The notes under the pieces: model-generated
Told to the model about the DNA's origin: nothing
Seen by the model: the letters and a program-made list of their open reading frames with translations, nothing else
The model's database searches: none
Assembly (NCBI GenBank): GCA_900472925.1
Contig: UCJU01000003.1
Span: forward strand, 21,685 to 85,684
DNA from: Hyphomicrobiales bacterium
GTDB lineage: Bacteria; Pseudomonadota; Alphaproteobacteria; Rhizobiales; Rhizobiaceae
Length of the DNA stretch: 64,000 nt
Reading direction: 5' to 3'
Position numbers and translations under genes: made by a program
In this document: positions 8,858 through 18,913 of the stretch, piece by piece
Layout of the letters: every line of letters begins with the position of its first letter
Position numbering within the stretch: the first letter of the stretch is position 1

Positions 8858-9104
8858 TTGGTCGCTTGCGCCGCCAAACGCCAAGGCTTGCCTTGCATTT
8901 TGGAAAAAACTCGCGTTATGCAGGTTTTGATGTGTCGCAGGGATTTTGCTGATTATTGTCGGCTGTGGAAACCAATTCGTGTTTTTCAGCACATGCGCTA
9001 CAGTTAAACTATACGGTTTCGATGTGTTCGTGTCGGCTGTATTTGAAACCAAAAAACGAACGTTCTGTGAGCCGGTTCATCCGGCTCATTTCCACGAGGA
9101 AAAG
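8858..9104. other. Leader region upstream of the aminotransferase
   Basis: No gene seen. An 8-bp perfect stem, TGAGCCGG at 9068-9075 with CCGGCTCA at 9081-9088 and a five-base loop, ends six bases before the GAGGA ribosome site of the gene starting at 9105. The open frame continuing upstream of that start has no protein similarity I recognise. Confidence 0.5.
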
Positions 9105-10325
9105 ATGGAAGAGTTTCACAAGGTCAAGCGTCTGCCGCAATATGTTTTCGAACAGGTCAACCGTTTGAAAGCGAGCGCGCGAGCGGGTGGCGCGGATATT
9201 ATCGACCTTGGCATGGGCAATCCCGACCTTCCAACGCCAAAGGCGATTGTCGACAAGCTGTGCGAAGTCGTTCAGGACCCACGCACACACCGCTATTCTT
9301 CCTCCAAGGGTATTCCCGGCCTTCGCCGTGCGCAAGCAGGCTATTATGCCCGTCGCTTCGGTGTGAAGCTGAACCCAGATACTCAGGTCGTTGCCACGCT
9401 TGGCTCCAAGGAAGGCTTCGCCAACATGGCGCAGGCGATCACCGCGCCCGGTGACGTCATCCTTTGCCCGAACCCGACCTATCCGATCCATGCTTTCGGT
9501 TTTCTGATGGCTGGTGGTGTCATCCGCTCGATGAATGTCGAGCCGGACGAGACCTTTTTCGGTCCTCTGGAGCGCGCGGTGCGCCACTCCATCCCGAAGC
9601 CGCTGGCGCTGATCATCAACTACCCGTCGAACCCGACAGCCCATGTTGCATCGCTGGATTTCTACAAGGACGTCATTGCCTTTGCGAAGAAGCATGACCT
9701 TATCGTGCTGTCCGACCTTGCCTATTCCGAAATCTATTTCGACGACAAGAACCCGCCGCCGTCCGTGCTGGAAGTGCCGGGTGCCATGGATGTGGCCGTT
9801 GAATTTACCTCCATGTCCAAGACCTTCTCCATGCCCGGCTGGCGGATGGGCTTTGCCGTCGGCAACGAGCGCTTGATCGCCGCTTTGACACGCGTGAAGT
9901 CCTACCTCGATTACGGTGCTTTCACGCCGATCCAGGTTGCGGCGACCCACGCGCTGAACGGCGATGGCTCCGACATTGCAGAAGTCCGCAATGTCTATCG
10001 CCGCCGTCGCGATGTCATGGTCGACACGTTCGGCAAAGCCGGTTTTGAGGTTCCACCACCAGCGGCCACCATGTTCGCATGGGCAAAAATTCCCGAAAAG
10101 TTCCGCCATCTTGGTTCGCTTGAATTCTCCAAGCTTCTTATCGAGAAGGCCGATATCGCGGTTGCTCCGGGCGTCGGTTTTGGCGAAATGGGTGACGATT
10201 ACGTTCGCCTGGCACTGGTTGAAAACGAACATCGAATTCGTCAGGCAGCGCGCAATTTGAAGCGCTTCCTGTCGACGGCGGACGATACGTTGCACAATGT
10301 CGTTTCGCTCAACGCCCATCGTTAA
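9105..10325 (+). CDS. Class I/II PLP aminotransferase (AlaC / LL-DAP aminotransferase-like)
   Basis: A 406-residue fold-type I aminotransferase. The PLP lysine is Lys239 in TSMSKTFSMPGWR, with the NYPSNPTA motif near 172-179 and LSDLAYSE near 202. Rhizobial homologues are usually named LL-diaminopimelate aminotransferase or alanine transaminase; sequence alone does not separate these. The start at 9105 is fixed by a GAGGAAAAG ribosome site directly upstream. It lies 63 bases before homoserine dehydrogenase, suggesting a shared amino-acid role (inference). Confidence 0.85.
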   Translation: MEEFHKVKRLPQYVFEQVNRLKASARAGGADIIDLGMGNPDLPTPKAIVDKLCEVVQDPRTHRYSSSKGIPGLRRAQAGYYARRFGVKLNPDTQVVATLGSKEGFANMAQAITAPGDVILCPNPTYPIHAFGFLMAGGVIRSMNVEPDETFFGPLERAVRHSIPKPLALIINYPSNPTAHVASLDFYKDVIAFAKKHDLIVLSDLAYSEIYFDDKNPPPSVLEVPGAMDVAVEFTSMSKTFSMPGWRMGFAVGNERLIAALTRVKSYLDYGAFTPIQVAATHALNGDGSDIAEVRNVYRRRRDVMVDTFGKAGFEVPPPAATMFAWAKIPEKFRHLGSLEFSKLLIEKADIAVAPGVGFGEMGDDYVRLALVENEHRIRQAARNLKRFLSTADDTLHNVVSLNAHR

Positions 10326-10338
10326 GGGCACCCAACCG

Positions 10339-10358
10339 GGTGGCCGTTTCAGGCCACC
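10339..10358 (+). other. Hairpin between aminotransferase and hom
   Basis: A perfect 7-bp stem, GGTGGCC at 10339-10345 and GGCCACC at 10352-10358, with a six-base loop. Only a short pyrimidine stretch follows, so it is a weak terminator at best and may instead be a processing or leader hairpin for hom. Confidence 0.45.
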
Positions 10359-10388
10359 TCTTCACGTCAGCAAATCAGGAATATACCA

Positions 10389-11699
10389 ATGGCAGATTCA
10401 TTGAGAATCGGCATAGCGGGACTCGGCACTGTCGGCTCTTCGCTCGTGCGCATCCTCCAGCAGAGAAGCAACGAACTTGCGATTACCTGCGGACGCGCAA
10501 TTGAGATTATTGCCGTCAGCGCGCGCGATCGTTCGCGTGATCGCGGTGTCGATCTCAAGGGTATTACCTGGTTTGACACGCCTGAAGAGATGGCCAAGAA
10601 GGCTGAGATCGACGTTCTGGTCGAACTGGTCGGCGGCGCCTCCGGTGCTGCCGAAAAGGCGGTTCGCGCCGCACTTTCGCGTGGTATCCACGTGGTGACA
10701 GCCAACAAGGCGCTGCTTGCCAAGCACGGTGTCGAGCTTGCCATCATGGCGGAGGAAAAGGGCGCGCTGCTGAATTTCGAAGCAGCGGTTGCGGGTGGTA
10801 TTCCCATCATCAAGGCCCTGCGGGAATCGCTCACCGGCAACCATGTGTCGCGCATCTACGGCATCATGAACGGTACTTGCAATTACATCCTGACCAAGAT
10901 GGAAAAGGAAGGCCTGTCCTTCGAGGCCTGCCTCAAGGAAGCGCAGCGTCTGGGTTATGCCGAAGCCGATCCGGCCTTCGATATCGAAGGCAACGATACG
11001 GCCCACAAACTGGCGATCCTGACCACGCTTGCCTTCGGGTCCAAGATTGCGGCGGATGATATCTATCTCGAAGGCATCTCCAATATCTCCATCGAGGATA
11101 TTCAGGCCGCGGCAGATCTCGGTTACCGCATCAAGCTGCTGGGCGTGGCGCATGTGACGGAATCCGGCATCGAACAGCGCGTCCATCCCACCATGGTGCC
11201 GCTTGATTCGGTGATCGCCCAGGTCGATGGCGTGACGAACGCGGTGGCGGTCGAATCGGATATTCTCGGTGAATTGCTGATGGTTGGCCCGGGTGCTGGC
11301 GGCAACGCCACGGCGTCTGCCGTGCTGGGCGACATTGCCGATATCGCCAAAAGCCGTCCCGGCCTTCAGCAGGTGCCGGTTCTTGGCCGCCCGGCAAAGT
11401 CGCTCACCGAGTACCGCCGCGCCAAGATGAAAAGCCACGAAGGCGGTTACTTCATCCGCCTGACGGTGAAGGACAAGGCGGGCGTCTTTGCCAGCATCGC
11501 GACGCGCATGGCGGAGAACAACATTTCGCTGGAATCCATCGTGCAGCATTCGCGGGTTCCAGTGGAAGGCGGCGCGCAGACCATCATCCTCGTTACGCAT
11601 GCGACGATGGAAGATGCGATCCGCAAGGCAGTCAAAGCCATCAAGAGCGAAAAATATCTGGTCAACGAGCCGCAGGTAATCCGCATCGAACGCACCTGA
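10389..11699 (+). CDS. hom: Homoserine dehydrogenase
   Basis: A 436-residue NAD(P)-dependent enzyme converting aspartate semialdehyde to homoserine on the way to threonine and methionine. The N-terminal Rossmann motif is GIAGLGTVGSSLV, followed by TANKALLAKHG, the GTCNYIL signature and the catalytic GYAEADPAFDIEGNDTAHK region. A C-terminal ACT domain (DKAGVFASIATRMAENNIS), about residues 350-436, is the usual site of threonine feedback control. It is followed by a probable terminator at 11727. Confidence 0.95.
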   Translation: MADSLRIGIAGLGTVGSSLVRILQQRSNELAITCGRAIEIIAVSARDRSRDRGVDLKGITWFDTPEEMAKKAEIDVLVELVGGASGAAEKAVRAALSRGIHVVTANKALLAKHGVELAIMAEEKGALLNFEAAVAGGIPIIKALRESLTGNHVSRIYGIMNGTCNYILTKMEKEGLSFEACLKEAQRLGYAEADPAFDIEGNDTAHKLAILTTLAFGSKIAADDIYLEGISNISIEDIQAAADLGYRIKLLGVAHVTESGIEQRVHPTMVPLDSVIAQVDGVTNAVAVESDILGELLMVGPGAGGNATASAVLGDIADIAKSRPGLQQVPVLGRPAKSLTEYRRAKMKSHEGGYFIRLTVKDKAGVFASIATRMAENNISLESIVQHSRVPVEGGAQTIILVTHATMEDAIRKAVKAIKSEKYLVNEPQVIRIERT

Positions 11700-11726
11700 T
11701 CCCAACTCGTTTCAGTCTCGGCAATG

Positions 11727-11754
11727 AAGCCATCGCCACTCGGCGGTGGCTTTT
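11727..11754 (+). terminator. Rho-independent terminator of hom
   Basis: AAGCCA and TGGCTT form the outer stem and GCC/GGC the inner stem, with a small internal mismatch, and the right arm runs into TTTT. It lies 27 bases past the hom stop. Confidence 0.7.
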
Positions 11755-11826
11755 GCGTATGGGTTTAGCGCGCTGGTCAAATCGGGGGCGGGATGGTTTA
11801 TTGCACTGTGCAAACGGAGAGGCCTC

Positions 11827-12336
11827 TTGATCTTTATTCGCTCAGCCAAGGAAAGTGATGCGTCCCTTCTTGCGGCCATTGGTCTGCGGGCATGGGCAAA
11901 CGCCACATCTACCCTTGGCGTGACGGACGAGCTGAGTGAAAACGCGCGTGCCGCATTCGGCAATTTTACGCATTCCTCATGGCGTGCCATCACGGTTGCA
12001 GAGACGGACGACACGATTGCCGGATGGGCGGCGCGCGAACATTTCGATGAGGTGATCACCGATTTCTGGATCGATCCGCCCTACCAACGCCAAGGTATCG
12101 GCACCGCGCTTCTGGTTGAAATCGAGCGCCGGATCGTGGAGCGGGGATTTTCGGCTGCAAGACTGGAAAGCCATGCGCAAAACAATCAGGCAGTTTCGTT
12201 TTTCCGTAAGCATGGATACAGCGTCAGCTGGTTTTCCATGCGGTATTCCGAAAAGCTGGACCGCGACGTGCAGTCCATGGGTCTGGAGAGGCAGCTGGTA
12301 GATGTTGAAATCGGCGGTTACGGTTTTGGTTTCTGA
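11827..12336 (+). CDS. GNAT family N-acetyltransferase
   Basis: About 169 residues with the GNAT core: FWIDPPYQRQGIGTALLVEIE is the acetyl-CoA binding motif A, and RLESHAQNNQAVSFFRKHGY the C-terminal motif B. The open frame extends upstream to 11746, inside the hom terminator, so I start at TTG 11827, which has a GGAGAGG ribosome site five bases upstream. Substrate unknown. The gene converges with the DUF1294 gene; their 3' ends overlap by about 19 bases. Confidence 0.8.
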   Translation: MIFIRSAKESDASLLAAIGLRAWANATSTLGVTDELSENARAAFGNFTHSSWRAITVAETDDTIAGWAAREHFDEVITDFWIDPPYQRQGIGTALLVEIERRIVERGFSAARLESHAQNNQAVSFFRKHGYSVSWFSMRYSEKLDRDVQSMGLERQLVDVEIGGYGFGF

Positions 12337-12650
12337 GCCAACGTTGCCAGCACTTGCAGGGCTGAGTTCGGCCAGCTCGGCATGATCAGCAGCGATGCGC
12401 CGAGTGCGAGATGCACGATGACGATCGCAAGCAGAATGCTGCGAAACGGCTCTTTTCGGGTTTTGTGACGCAGCAGGCGCTGGGCGACAACGGCACCTGC
12501 GCTACCACCGAGAAAGGCCAGCCAGAGCAGTGTGGATTCGGCTATGCGCCGCTCGCCCTTTCTGGCCGCTGCCTTGTCCCACCAATAGATGAGGAAGACC
12601 AACAGGTTGAAAGCAAGGTAGATTGCGAGAGACAGAGCCAGAATCATCAT
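12318..12650 (-). CDS. DUF1294 small membrane protein
   Basis: About 110 residues with three to four hydrophobic segments and the family pattern YWWDKAAARKGERRI.E.TL..LAFLGG..GA..AQRLLRHKTRKEPF. Function is unknown in all members I know of. Starts at 12716 (132 residues) and 12779 (153 residues) are in frame and cannot be excluded. The open frame beyond 12779 is antisense to gatB and is rejected. The 3' end overlaps the convergent acetyltransferase gene. Confidence 0.75.
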   Translation of the reverse strand: MMILALSLAIYLAFNLLVFLIYWWDKAAARKGERRIAESTLLWLAFLGGSAGAVVAQRLLRHKTRKEPFRSILLAIVIVHLALGASLLIMPSWPNSALQVLATLAQKPKP

Positions 12651-12800
12651 GGCGCGATTGAAATTCAAAACTGTAAAAATTCGATCTTCACTCCGGTCAA
12701 AGGATGCGGGTTTCATGCCTTTGGCGCGACAAGCCTTGCGCCACGATGCCAATTGTTCTACCTCACCATAGACAGACATTCCGTATATTAAGAGCTTGAT

Positions 12801-14303
12801 ATGACCCTTGTAGACGTGCGCACACCAGACCCGAAACGCTTCATTCCCGGCGCCACCGGCGATTGGGAAATCGTCATCGGCATGGAGGTGCATGCGCAGG
12901 TTCTGTCCAATTCCAAGCTGTTTTCCGGCGCGTCCACCACCTTCGGAAATGCGCCGAACTCCAACGTTTCCCTGGTTGATGCCGCCATGCCCGGCATGCT
13001 GCCCGTGATCAACGAGGAATGCGTGGCGCAGGCGGTTCGCACCGGTTTGGGCCTGAAGGCGCAGATCAACAAGCGTTCGATTTTCGACCGTAAGAACTAC
13101 TTCTATCCCGATCTGCCGCAGGGCTACCAGATTTCGCAATTCAAGGACCCTATCGTCGGTGAGGGCCAGATCGTGATTTCGCTCGGACCTGACCGTCAGG
13201 GCAATTTCGAGGATATCGAAATCGGTATCGAGCGTCTGCATCTGGAACAGGATGCGGGCAAGTCGATGCACGACCAGCACCCGACCATGTCCTATGTGGA
13301 CCTGAACCGCTCAGGTGTGGCGCTGATGGAAATCGTGTCGAAGCCGGACATGCGCTCGTCTGATGAAGCCAAGGCTTACATGACCAAGCTGCGCTCCATC
13401 GTGCGCTATCTCGGTACCTGCGACGGCAACATGGACGAAGGCTCCATGCGCGCTGACGTGAACGTCTCCGTGCGCAAGCCCGGCGAGGCCTTTGGCACGC
13501 GCTGTGAAATCAAGAACGTCAACTCCATCCGCTTCATCGGTCAGGCCATCGAATACGAGGCACGTCGCCAGATCGCCATTCTGGAAGATGGTGGCACCAT
13601 CGATCAGGAAACCCGCCTGTTCGATCCCGGTAAGGGCGAAACACGCTCCATGCGCTCCAAGGAAGATGCGCATGACTACCGTTATTTCCCGGACCCTGAT
13701 CTGCTGCCGTTGGAATTCGACGACGCTTTCGTTGAAAGCCTGAAAGTCGATCTGCCCGAACTGCCTGACGACAAGAAAGCACGGTTCGTCAGCGAACTCG
13801 GCCTTTCGGTCTATGACGCTTCGATCCTCGTCTCCGAAAAGGCGATTGCCGATTATTACGAGTTGGTGGCCAATGGTCGCGATGGCAAGATTGCCGCCAA
13901 CTGGGTTATCAACGACCTCCTGGGCGCGCTCAACAAGTCTGGCAAGGGCATCGAAGAGACACCGGTTTCCGCCGACCAGCTCGGCGGCATCATCGATCTC
14001 ATCAAGGCCAACACCATCTCGGGCAAGATCGCCAAGGACCTGTTCGAAATCGTCTGGAACGAGGGCGGCAACCCGGCTGAGATTGTCGAAGCGCGTGGCA
14101 TGAAACAGGTCACGGATACCGGCGCCATCGAAAAGGCCGTGGACGAGATCATTGCCGCCAACCCGGATCAGGTCGAAAAGGTCAAGGCAAAGCCGACGCT
14201 GGCTGGCTGGTTCGTTGGTCAGGTCATGAAGGCCACGGGCGGGAAAGCCAACCCGCAGGCTGTGCAGGAACTGGTCAAGGCAAAGTTGGGTATTGAAGAG
14301 TAA
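12801..14303 (+). CDS. gatB: Aspartyl/glutamyl-tRNA amidotransferase subunit B
   Basis: A 500-residue GatB, which with GatA and GatC converts Glu-tRNA(Gln), and often Asp-tRNA(Asn), to the amidated form. The start region [20 protein letters not shown], the [18 protein letters not shown] motif and [16 protein letters not shown] are diagnostic. The C-terminal YqeY-like helical domain covers about 350-500. No gatA or gatC is nearby, as is common in this order. A strong terminator follows at 14325. Confidence 0.96.
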   Translation: MTLVDVRTPDPKRFIPGATGDWEIVIGMEVHAQVLSNSKLFSGASTTFGNAPNSNVSLVDAAMPGMLPVINEECVAQAVRTGLGLKAQINKRSIFDRKNYFYPDLPQGYQISQFKDPIVGEGQIVISLGPDRQGNFEDIEIGIERLHLEQDAGKSMHDQHPTMSYVDLNRSGVALMEIVSKPDMRSSDEAKAYMTKLRSIVRYLGTCDGNMDEGSMRADVNVSVRKPGEAFGTRCEIKNVNSIRFIGQAIEYEARRQIAILEDGGTIDQETRLFDPGKGETRSMRSKEDAHDYRYFPDPDLLPLEFDDAFVESLKVDLPELPDDKKARFVSELGLSVYDASILVSEKAIADYYELVANGRDGKIAANWVINDLLGALNKSGKGIEETPVSADQLGGIIDLIKANTISGKIAKDLFEIVWNEGGNPAEIVEARGMKQVTDTGAIEKAVDEIIAANPDQVEKVKAKPTLAGWFVGQVMKATGGKANPQAVQELVKAKLGIEE

Positions 14304-14324
14304 GCACTTCAATCGTTGACATCG

Positions 14325-14348
14325 AAGCCGGGATTTCTCCCGGCTTTT
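14325..14348 (+). terminator. Rho-independent terminator of gatB
   Basis: AAGCCGGG at 14325-14332 pairs with CCCGGCTT at 14339-14346 around a six-base loop and runs into TTTT. It lies 21 bases after the gatB stop. Confidence 0.85.
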
Positions 14349-14373
14349 CTATTTCAAGACTGAGGGGAAAATC

Positions 14374-14871
14374 GTGTTTTTCATTCGCACGGCCAGTGAG
14401 CGCGATATCGAGCCGGTGAGGGCGCTTCTGGCGCGCACATGGCATGCCACCTATGACGCGATTTATGGTGCGCCGCGGGTCAATCAGCTGATCACCGAGT
14501 GGCATTCTCCCGCCGCCATGAAAGAGCGTGTCCAGAAAAAGGGTGGTGAGTTTCTGGTGGCCGACGATGGCAAGCGCATCGGCGGCATGGGCTATGCCGC
14601 CATGTCGGGCAAGATGTCCAAGACCGCGCTGCTGCACCAGCTTTACGTCGATCCGAATTTTCAGCGACAGGGTGTCGGGCGCGACATTTTCGCGGAACTG
14701 GAAACCTGTTTCCCCGACGCTGAAATCATGCGGCTTGAGGTCGAGCCGAAAAACACCATCGCTATTGCCTTTTACGAGGGGTTGGGTTTTTTTGAGGTGG
14801 ACCGTGTCGAGCGCATGGCAGGTGTCGATGGTCTGCCGGGAATCGCGATGGAAAAGACGCTGGCCCGATGA
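14374..14871 (+). CDS. GNAT family N-acetyltransferase
   Basis: A 165-residue acetyltransferase with a GTG start at 14374. Motif A is LYVDPNFQRQGVGRDIFAELE and the C-terminal part NTIAIAFYEGLGFFEVDRVE is typical. The gene follows the gatB terminator closely, so it probably has its own promoter in or next to that hairpin. It overlaps the next acetyltransferase by four bases, so the two are translationally coupled. Substrate unknown. Confidence 0.83.
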   Translation: MFFIRTASERDIEPVRALLARTWHATYDAIYGAPRVNQLITEWHSPAAMKERVQKKGGEFLVADDGKRIGGMGYAAMSGKMSKTALLHQLYVDPNFQRQGVGRDIFAELETCFPDAEIMRLEVEPKNTIAIAFYEGLGFFEVDRVERMAGVDGLPGIAMEKTLAR

Positions 14872-15341
14872 GCCCGACACTCGAAAATCTGGTTATCCGC
14901 AGCGCTCGAGAAACTGATCTGCCAGCTCTCGCCGCTATATTCGCTGCCGATGACCTCGGCGGTCACGGCGATAGCGCCGATGTTTCGGCACAGCCGGATT
15001 ACCTCGCCGCCTTTCGCGCTATCGAACAATCCTCCAACGAGACGCTTTACGTCGCGGAACTGGATGGTGAGGTCGTCGGCACGTTCCAGACGGTGATTCT
15101 CACGAAGCTCGTCGGCCGTGGCGCAACCTCGATGAAGATAGAGGCTGTGCAGACGCGTGATGACATGCGCGGGCGGGGGATCGGTGCCATCATGATCCGA
15201 TATTGCATCGAAGACGCCAAAAAGCGCGGTGTCAAAAACATCCAGCTGATATCGAATATGACGCGGGTGGATGCGCACCGGTTTTACGACCGTCTCGGCT
15301 TCGAGAGACGCCATCTTGGCTTCAGCATGTCACTGAAATAG
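14868..15341 (+). CDS. GNAT family N-acetyltransferase
   Basis: A 157-residue acetyltransferase whose ATG overlaps the stop of the preceding GNAT gene (ATGA). Motif A reads VQTRDDMRGRGIGAIMIRYC, and motif B NMTRVDAHRFYDRLGFERRH. The two neighbouring GNAT proteins are too different for a recent duplication. Substrate unknown. Confidence 0.83.
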   Translation: MSPTLENLVIRSARETDLPALAAIFAADDLGGHGDSADVSAQPDYLAAFRAIEQSSNETLYVAELDGEVVGTFQTVILTKLVGRGATSMKIEAVQTRDDMRGRGIGAIMIRYCIEDAKKRGVKNIQLISNMTRVDAHRFYDRLGFERRHLGFSMSLK

Positions 15342-15452
15342 CAGCTGGCGGCAGGGGAAATACTGGACAATTGACGCATGGGGCGGCATAAGCTTGTGCT
15401 GTGTTGCGCAATCCAAATCGCCGCAGTGCATTCAAGCCCCGAGGAATGGATA

Positions 15453-15851
15453 ATGAAGACTCTCCTGACGCAAATCTTCACCTGGTGGAACGGCCAGACG
15501 ATCGGAACGCGCTTTCACACATGGCGTTTCGGAAAGAAGGTTGGGCAGGACGAGTTGGGCAACACCTATTACGAAGGTGGCACCACATCCTGGGGCATGC
15601 CGCGTCGCTGGGTCATCTATAATGGTTACGCCGAAGCATCCGCGATTACGCCGGGCTGGCATGGCTGGATGCACTACCGCACAGACGTTCCGCCAAGTCA
15701 GGAAAACTATGTGGCACGCGAATGGGAAAAGCCGCATCTGCCGAACATGACCGGTTCCTCCAAGGCTTACAGGCCGCAGGGATCTCTCGCCGTTCCTGGT
15801 GAGCGCCCCCGTGTGACAGGCGATTACGACGCCTGGACGCCCGGCAACTGA
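15453..15851 (+). CDS. NADH dehydrogenase accessory subunit, NDUFA12 family
   Basis: A 132-residue homologue of the complex I supernumerary subunit NDUFA12 (B17.2), found in alphaproteobacteria and mitochondria. Signatures are GTR..TWR.GK.VG.DE.GN.YYE, then RRWVIYNG.AEAS.I.P.WHGWMHY. A proline-rich tail follows. I use ATG 15453, which has GAGGAA upstream; the open frame begins earlier at 15378. It likely sits on the cytoplasmic side of complex I at the inner membrane. It precedes the secreted DUF2155 gene. Confidence 0.9.
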   Translation: MKTLLTQIFTWWNGQTIGTRFHTWRFGKKVGQDELGNTYYEGGTTSWGMPRRWVIYNGYAEASAITPGWHGWMHYRTDVPPSQENYVAREWEKPHLPNMTGSSKAYRPQGSLAVPGERPRVTGDYDAWTPGN

Positions 15852-15980
15852 CCGCGTTTCGGGTGGTTCGCGCATGGCTTTTGTCTGAGCGCTCAACCCA
15901 CCCGTTTTCGCCACATTCCGCCTGTAGGCGTTGAGTCCTCGCCGGATTGGTGCGGGAAATCTTTCTGGAGACGGTTCGAT

Positions 15981-16418
15981 ATGGGAAAATTCACGCGAGA
16001 GACGTCTTTGCGTGCACTGGCTGTGGCTTTTGTTGCGCTTTTGCCCATGACTGGCTTCGTTTCCTCCGCCTCTGCTGCCCGCATCGAGAACCGCGTTGCG
16101 GTCTTTTCCGGCATCGACAAGATTACCGGCCGTATCACCTCATTCGACGTGTATTTGAACGAGACAGTTCAGTTCGGCGCGCTTCAGGTCACGCCTAAGG
16201 TTTGCTATTCGCGTGACGATACCGAAGCGCAAAAGATCGATGCCTTCATCGAAGTCGATGAAATTACGCTCGACCGCAAGATCAAGCGCATCTTTACCGG
16301 CTGGATGTTCGCCGATAGTCCCGGCTTGAACGCCGTCGAGCACCCGATCTATGACGTGTGGCTGACTGGCTGCAAGCAAGAATCGGATGTGCCTGCTCCC
16401 GCGTCGGCCAGCAAATAA
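15981..16418 (+). CDS. DUF2155 secreted protein
   Basis: A 145-residue protein with a classic signal peptide: basic start, hydrophobic stretch at 10-28 and an SASA-ARIEN cleavage region near 32. The DUF2155 core reads NRVAVFSGIDKITGRI..FDV...ETVQFGALQV.P.VCYSR..TEAQKIDAF.EVDE, ending GWMFADSPGLNAVEHPIYDVWL. Two cysteines may form a disulfide in the periplasm. Function unknown. It converges with aat, with ten bases between them. Confidence 0.88.
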   Translation: MGKFTRETSLRALAVAFVALLPMTGFVSSASAARIENRVAVFSGIDKITGRITSFDVYLNETVQFGALQVTPKVCYSRDDTEAQKIDAFIEVDEITLDRKIKRIFTGWMFADSPGLNAVEHPIYDVWLTGCKQESDVPAPASASK

Positions 16419-16427
16419 TTCACACTA

Positions 16428-17039
16428 TCAGAATGCAAGGCTGGGGCGGTTGACCGCAGGCTCCAGCATTTTGGCATAATCCGCCTTGGTGACATCGATT
16501 GCCCCAAACGTCTTGAGATGTTCCGTGGTGAACTGGGTATCGAGAAGGGTGAAGCCTTTTTCGCGCAGGCGCTCTACGAGGTGGACGAGGCAGATTTTCG
16601 AGGCGTTCGTGCGGCGAGAAAACATGCTTTCGCCAAAGAAGGCAGAGCCGAGCGAGACACCGTAAAGGCCACCGACGAGCTCGTCACCTTCCCAGGCTTC
16701 GACGCTGTGCGCGTGGCCGATCTCATGCAATTCGTTATAGAGACGGTGGATCGTTCCATTGATCCATGTGCTGGGTCGGTTGGCCGCTTCGGCGGCACAG
16801 CCTCTCATGACAGCGTCAAATGCCGTGTCGAACCGGATGTCGAACGGCTTTTTACGAATGGCCTTGGCCAGACTTTTTGAGACGTGAAAATCATCGAGCG
16901 GGATGACGCCCCGCATGTCCGGCTCTACCCAGAACAACTCCGGGTCATCAGCCGCATCGGCCATGGGGAAAAGGCCGATGGAGTAGGCGCGCAGCAGAAT
17001 ATCGACATCGATGTCGTTATCTCTGCCGCGCCGCCCCAT
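16428..17039 (-). CDS. aat: Leucyl/phenylalanyl-tRNA-protein transferase
   Basis: A 203-residue enzyme that adds Leu or Phe to N-terminal Arg/Lys of proteins, marking them for ClpS-ClpAP degradation. Visible family motifs are [11 protein letters not shown] near the start, [49 protein letters not shown] and LLDTQF.TEHL.TFGA. Length is normal. It lies three bases after the end of accC on the same strand, so it is co-transcribed with accB-accC. Confidence 0.95.
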   Translation of the reverse strand: MGRRGRDNDIDVDILLRAYSIGLFPMADAADDPELFWVEPDMRGVIPLDDFHVSKSLAKAIRKKPFDIRFDTAFDAVMRGCAAEAANRPSTWINGTIHRLYNELHEIGHAHSVEAWEGDELVGGLYGVSLGSAFFGESMFSRRTNASKICLVHLVERLREKGFTLLDTQFTTEHLKTFGAIDVTKADYAKMLEPAVNRPSLAF

Positions 17040-17042
17040 CTC

Positions 17043-18386
17043 TTACTTCGCGTCGCCGGCCAGATATTTTTCCAGCCAGTGGATGTCATAATCGCCCTTC
17101 AGAATATCTTCGTTCTGCAGAAGATCCTGAAACAGCGGCAGGGTGGTCTTGATACCGTCCACGACGAATTCGTCGAGCGCGCGGCGAAGGCGGCGAATGC
17201 ATTCGTCACGGTTGCGACCATGCACGATCAGCTTGCCGATCATGCTGTCGTAGTAAGGCGGGATCTTGTAGCCCTGATAGGCGCCGGAATCGACACGAAC
17301 GCCGAGGCCACCGGGTGTGTGGAAGTAGGTCAGCGTACCCGGCGACGGCACGAAAGTGCGTGGGTCTTCGGCGTTGATGCGGCATTCGATGGCGTGGCCA
17401 TTGAACTTCACTTCATCCTGCGTCACCGAAAGACCCTGGCCGGATGCGACGCGGATCTGCTCCTGCACGAGATCCATACCGGTGATGGCTTCCGTAACCG
17501 GATGCTCCACCTGAAGACGGGTGTTCATTTCGATGAAATAGAACTCGCCGTTTTCGTACAGAAACTCGATGGTGCCGGCGCCACGATATTTCAGCTTGCG
17601 CATGGCATCGGCGCAGATTTCACCGATCTTCATGCGCTGCTCGACGGTCAGTGCAGGCGAGTTTGCTTCTTCCAGAACCTTCTGGTGGCGGCGCTGCAAC
17701 GAGCAATCGCGTTCGCCCAGATGGATGGCATTGCCTTCACCGTCGCCGAACACCTGAACTTCGATGTGGCGTGGCTTGCCGAGATATTTTTCCATGTAGA
17801 CGGCATCGTTACCAAAGGCGGCAAGCGCTTCGGAACGGGCTGTGGACACGGCTTCTTCGACTTCGGACTCGTCTTTGGCGACCTTCATGCCGCGTCCACC
17901 GCCGCCAGCGGTGGCCTTGATGAGAACCGGGAAGCCGATCTTGCGAGCGATTTCCAGTGCGTTCTCAGGCTTTACTTCGCCGTCCGAGCCGGGAACGACG
18001 GGAATACCCAGTTCCAGCGCCGTCTGCTTGGCGGTGATCTTGTCACCCATGATGCGGATGTGATCGGCGGTCGGCCCGATGAAGGTTATGCCGTGAGCGT
18101 CGAGAATATCCGCGAACTTGGCGTTTTCGGACAGGAAGCCGTAGCCGGGGTGAACGGCATCCGCACCTGTGATTTCGCAGGCCGCAACGATCTGGTGGAT
18201 GTTGAGATAGCTGTCACGCGAAGGTGGTGGGCCGATGCAGACGCTCTCGTCGGCAAGGCGCACATGCATGGCATCTGCGTCCGCCGTGGAATGAACGGCG
18301 ACTGTTGGAATACCGAGTTCCTTTGCGGCGCGCAGCACGCGAAGGGCGATTTCGCCGCGATTGGCGATGAGGATCTTGGATACCAT
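17043..18386 (-). CDS. accC: Acetyl-CoA carboxylase, biotin carboxylase subunit
   Basis: A 447-residue biotin carboxylase. It carries the N-terminal [23 protein letters not shown] signature, the ATP-grasp loop [13 protein letters not shown] near residue 160, and [24 protein letters not shown] in the metal-binding region. It carboxylates the biotin on AccB as the first step of malonyl-CoA formation. It lies 11 bases downstream of accB in the conserved accB-accC order. Confidence 0.97.
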   Translation of the reverse strand: MVSKILIANRGEIALRVLRAAKELGIPTVAVHSTADADAMHVRLADESVCIGPPPSRDSYLNIHQIVAACEITGADAVHPGYGFLSENAKFADILDAHGITFIGPTADHIRIMGDKITAKQTALELGIPVVPGSDGEVKPENALEIARKIGFPVLIKATAGGGGRGMKVAKDESEVEEAVSTARSEALAAFGNDAVYMEKYLGKPRHIEVQVFGDGEGNAIHLGERDCSLQRRHQKVLEEANSPALTVEQRMKIGEICADAMRKLKYRGAGTIEFLYENGEFYFIEMNTRLQVEHPVTEAITGMDLVQEQIRVASGQGLSVTQDEVKFNGHAIECRINAEDPRTFVPSPGTLTYFHTPGGLGVRVDSGAYQGYKIPPYYDSMIGKLIVHGRNRDECIRRLRRALDEFVVDGIKTTLPLFQDLLQNEDILKGDYDIHWLEKYLAGDAK

Positions 18387-18397
18387 GTAATTCGCCC

Positions 18398-18886
18398 TTA
18401 TTCGATGACCACGAGGGCTTCACCATACTCTACGGGCTGCGAATCGTTGACGATGATTTCCGTAACCTTGCCGGACTTTGGTGCCGGGATCTGGTTCATG
18501 GTCTTCATGGCTTCAACGATCAGAAGGGTCTGGCCTTCCTTGACGGTTGCGCCGACTTCAACGAAAGGACGCGCGCCGGGAGCGGACGACAGGTAGACGG
18601 TCCCGACCATAGGCGATGTGACCGTGTTGGCCGGGTTGCGGGCAGGGGCCGCAGGTGCTGCCGTGCCGGGTGCGACTGCAGGGACGCCAGCGGCGGGCGC
18701 TGCAGCGGGAGCAGGCGCATATTGTGGAGCGGGAGCCGTTGCGTAAACCGGCGCGGGCGCTGCACGCGACACACGAATGCGCAGATCGTCCTGCTCGACC
18801 TCGATCTCGGAAAGGTCGGTGTCGTTGAGAATGTTCGCGAGGTCGCGGATCAGTTCCTTGTCGATACCGTTTTTCTTTTCAGACAT
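18398..18886 (-). CDS. accB: Biotin carboxyl carrier protein of acetyl-CoA carboxylase
   Basis: A 162-residue protein: an N-terminal helical part (1-40), an Ala/Pro-rich flexible linker (about 42-90), and a C-terminal biotinyl domain. The biotinylated residue is Lys128 in [12 protein letters not shown]. The mobile linker lets the biotin swing between the carboxylase and transferase sites. It precedes accC and follows aroQ by 27 bases, so aroQ-accB-accC-aat are probably one transcript. Confidence 0.96.
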   Translation of the reverse strand: MSEKKNGIDKELIRDLANILNDTDLSEIEVEQDDLRIRVSRAAPAPVYATAPAPQYAPAPAAAPAAGVPAVAPGTAAPAAPARNPANTVTSPMVGTVYLSSAPGARPFVEVGATVKEGQTLLIVEAMKTMNQIPAPKSGKVTEIIVNDSQPVEYGEALVVIE

Positions 18887-18913
18887 GACAAACCCTATTC
18901 TGATTGTTTCTTT

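Noticed and set aside
16884-18596. 570-residue forward frame opposite accC/accB
   Set aside because: Fully antisense to two unmistakable genes, with no recognisable domains.
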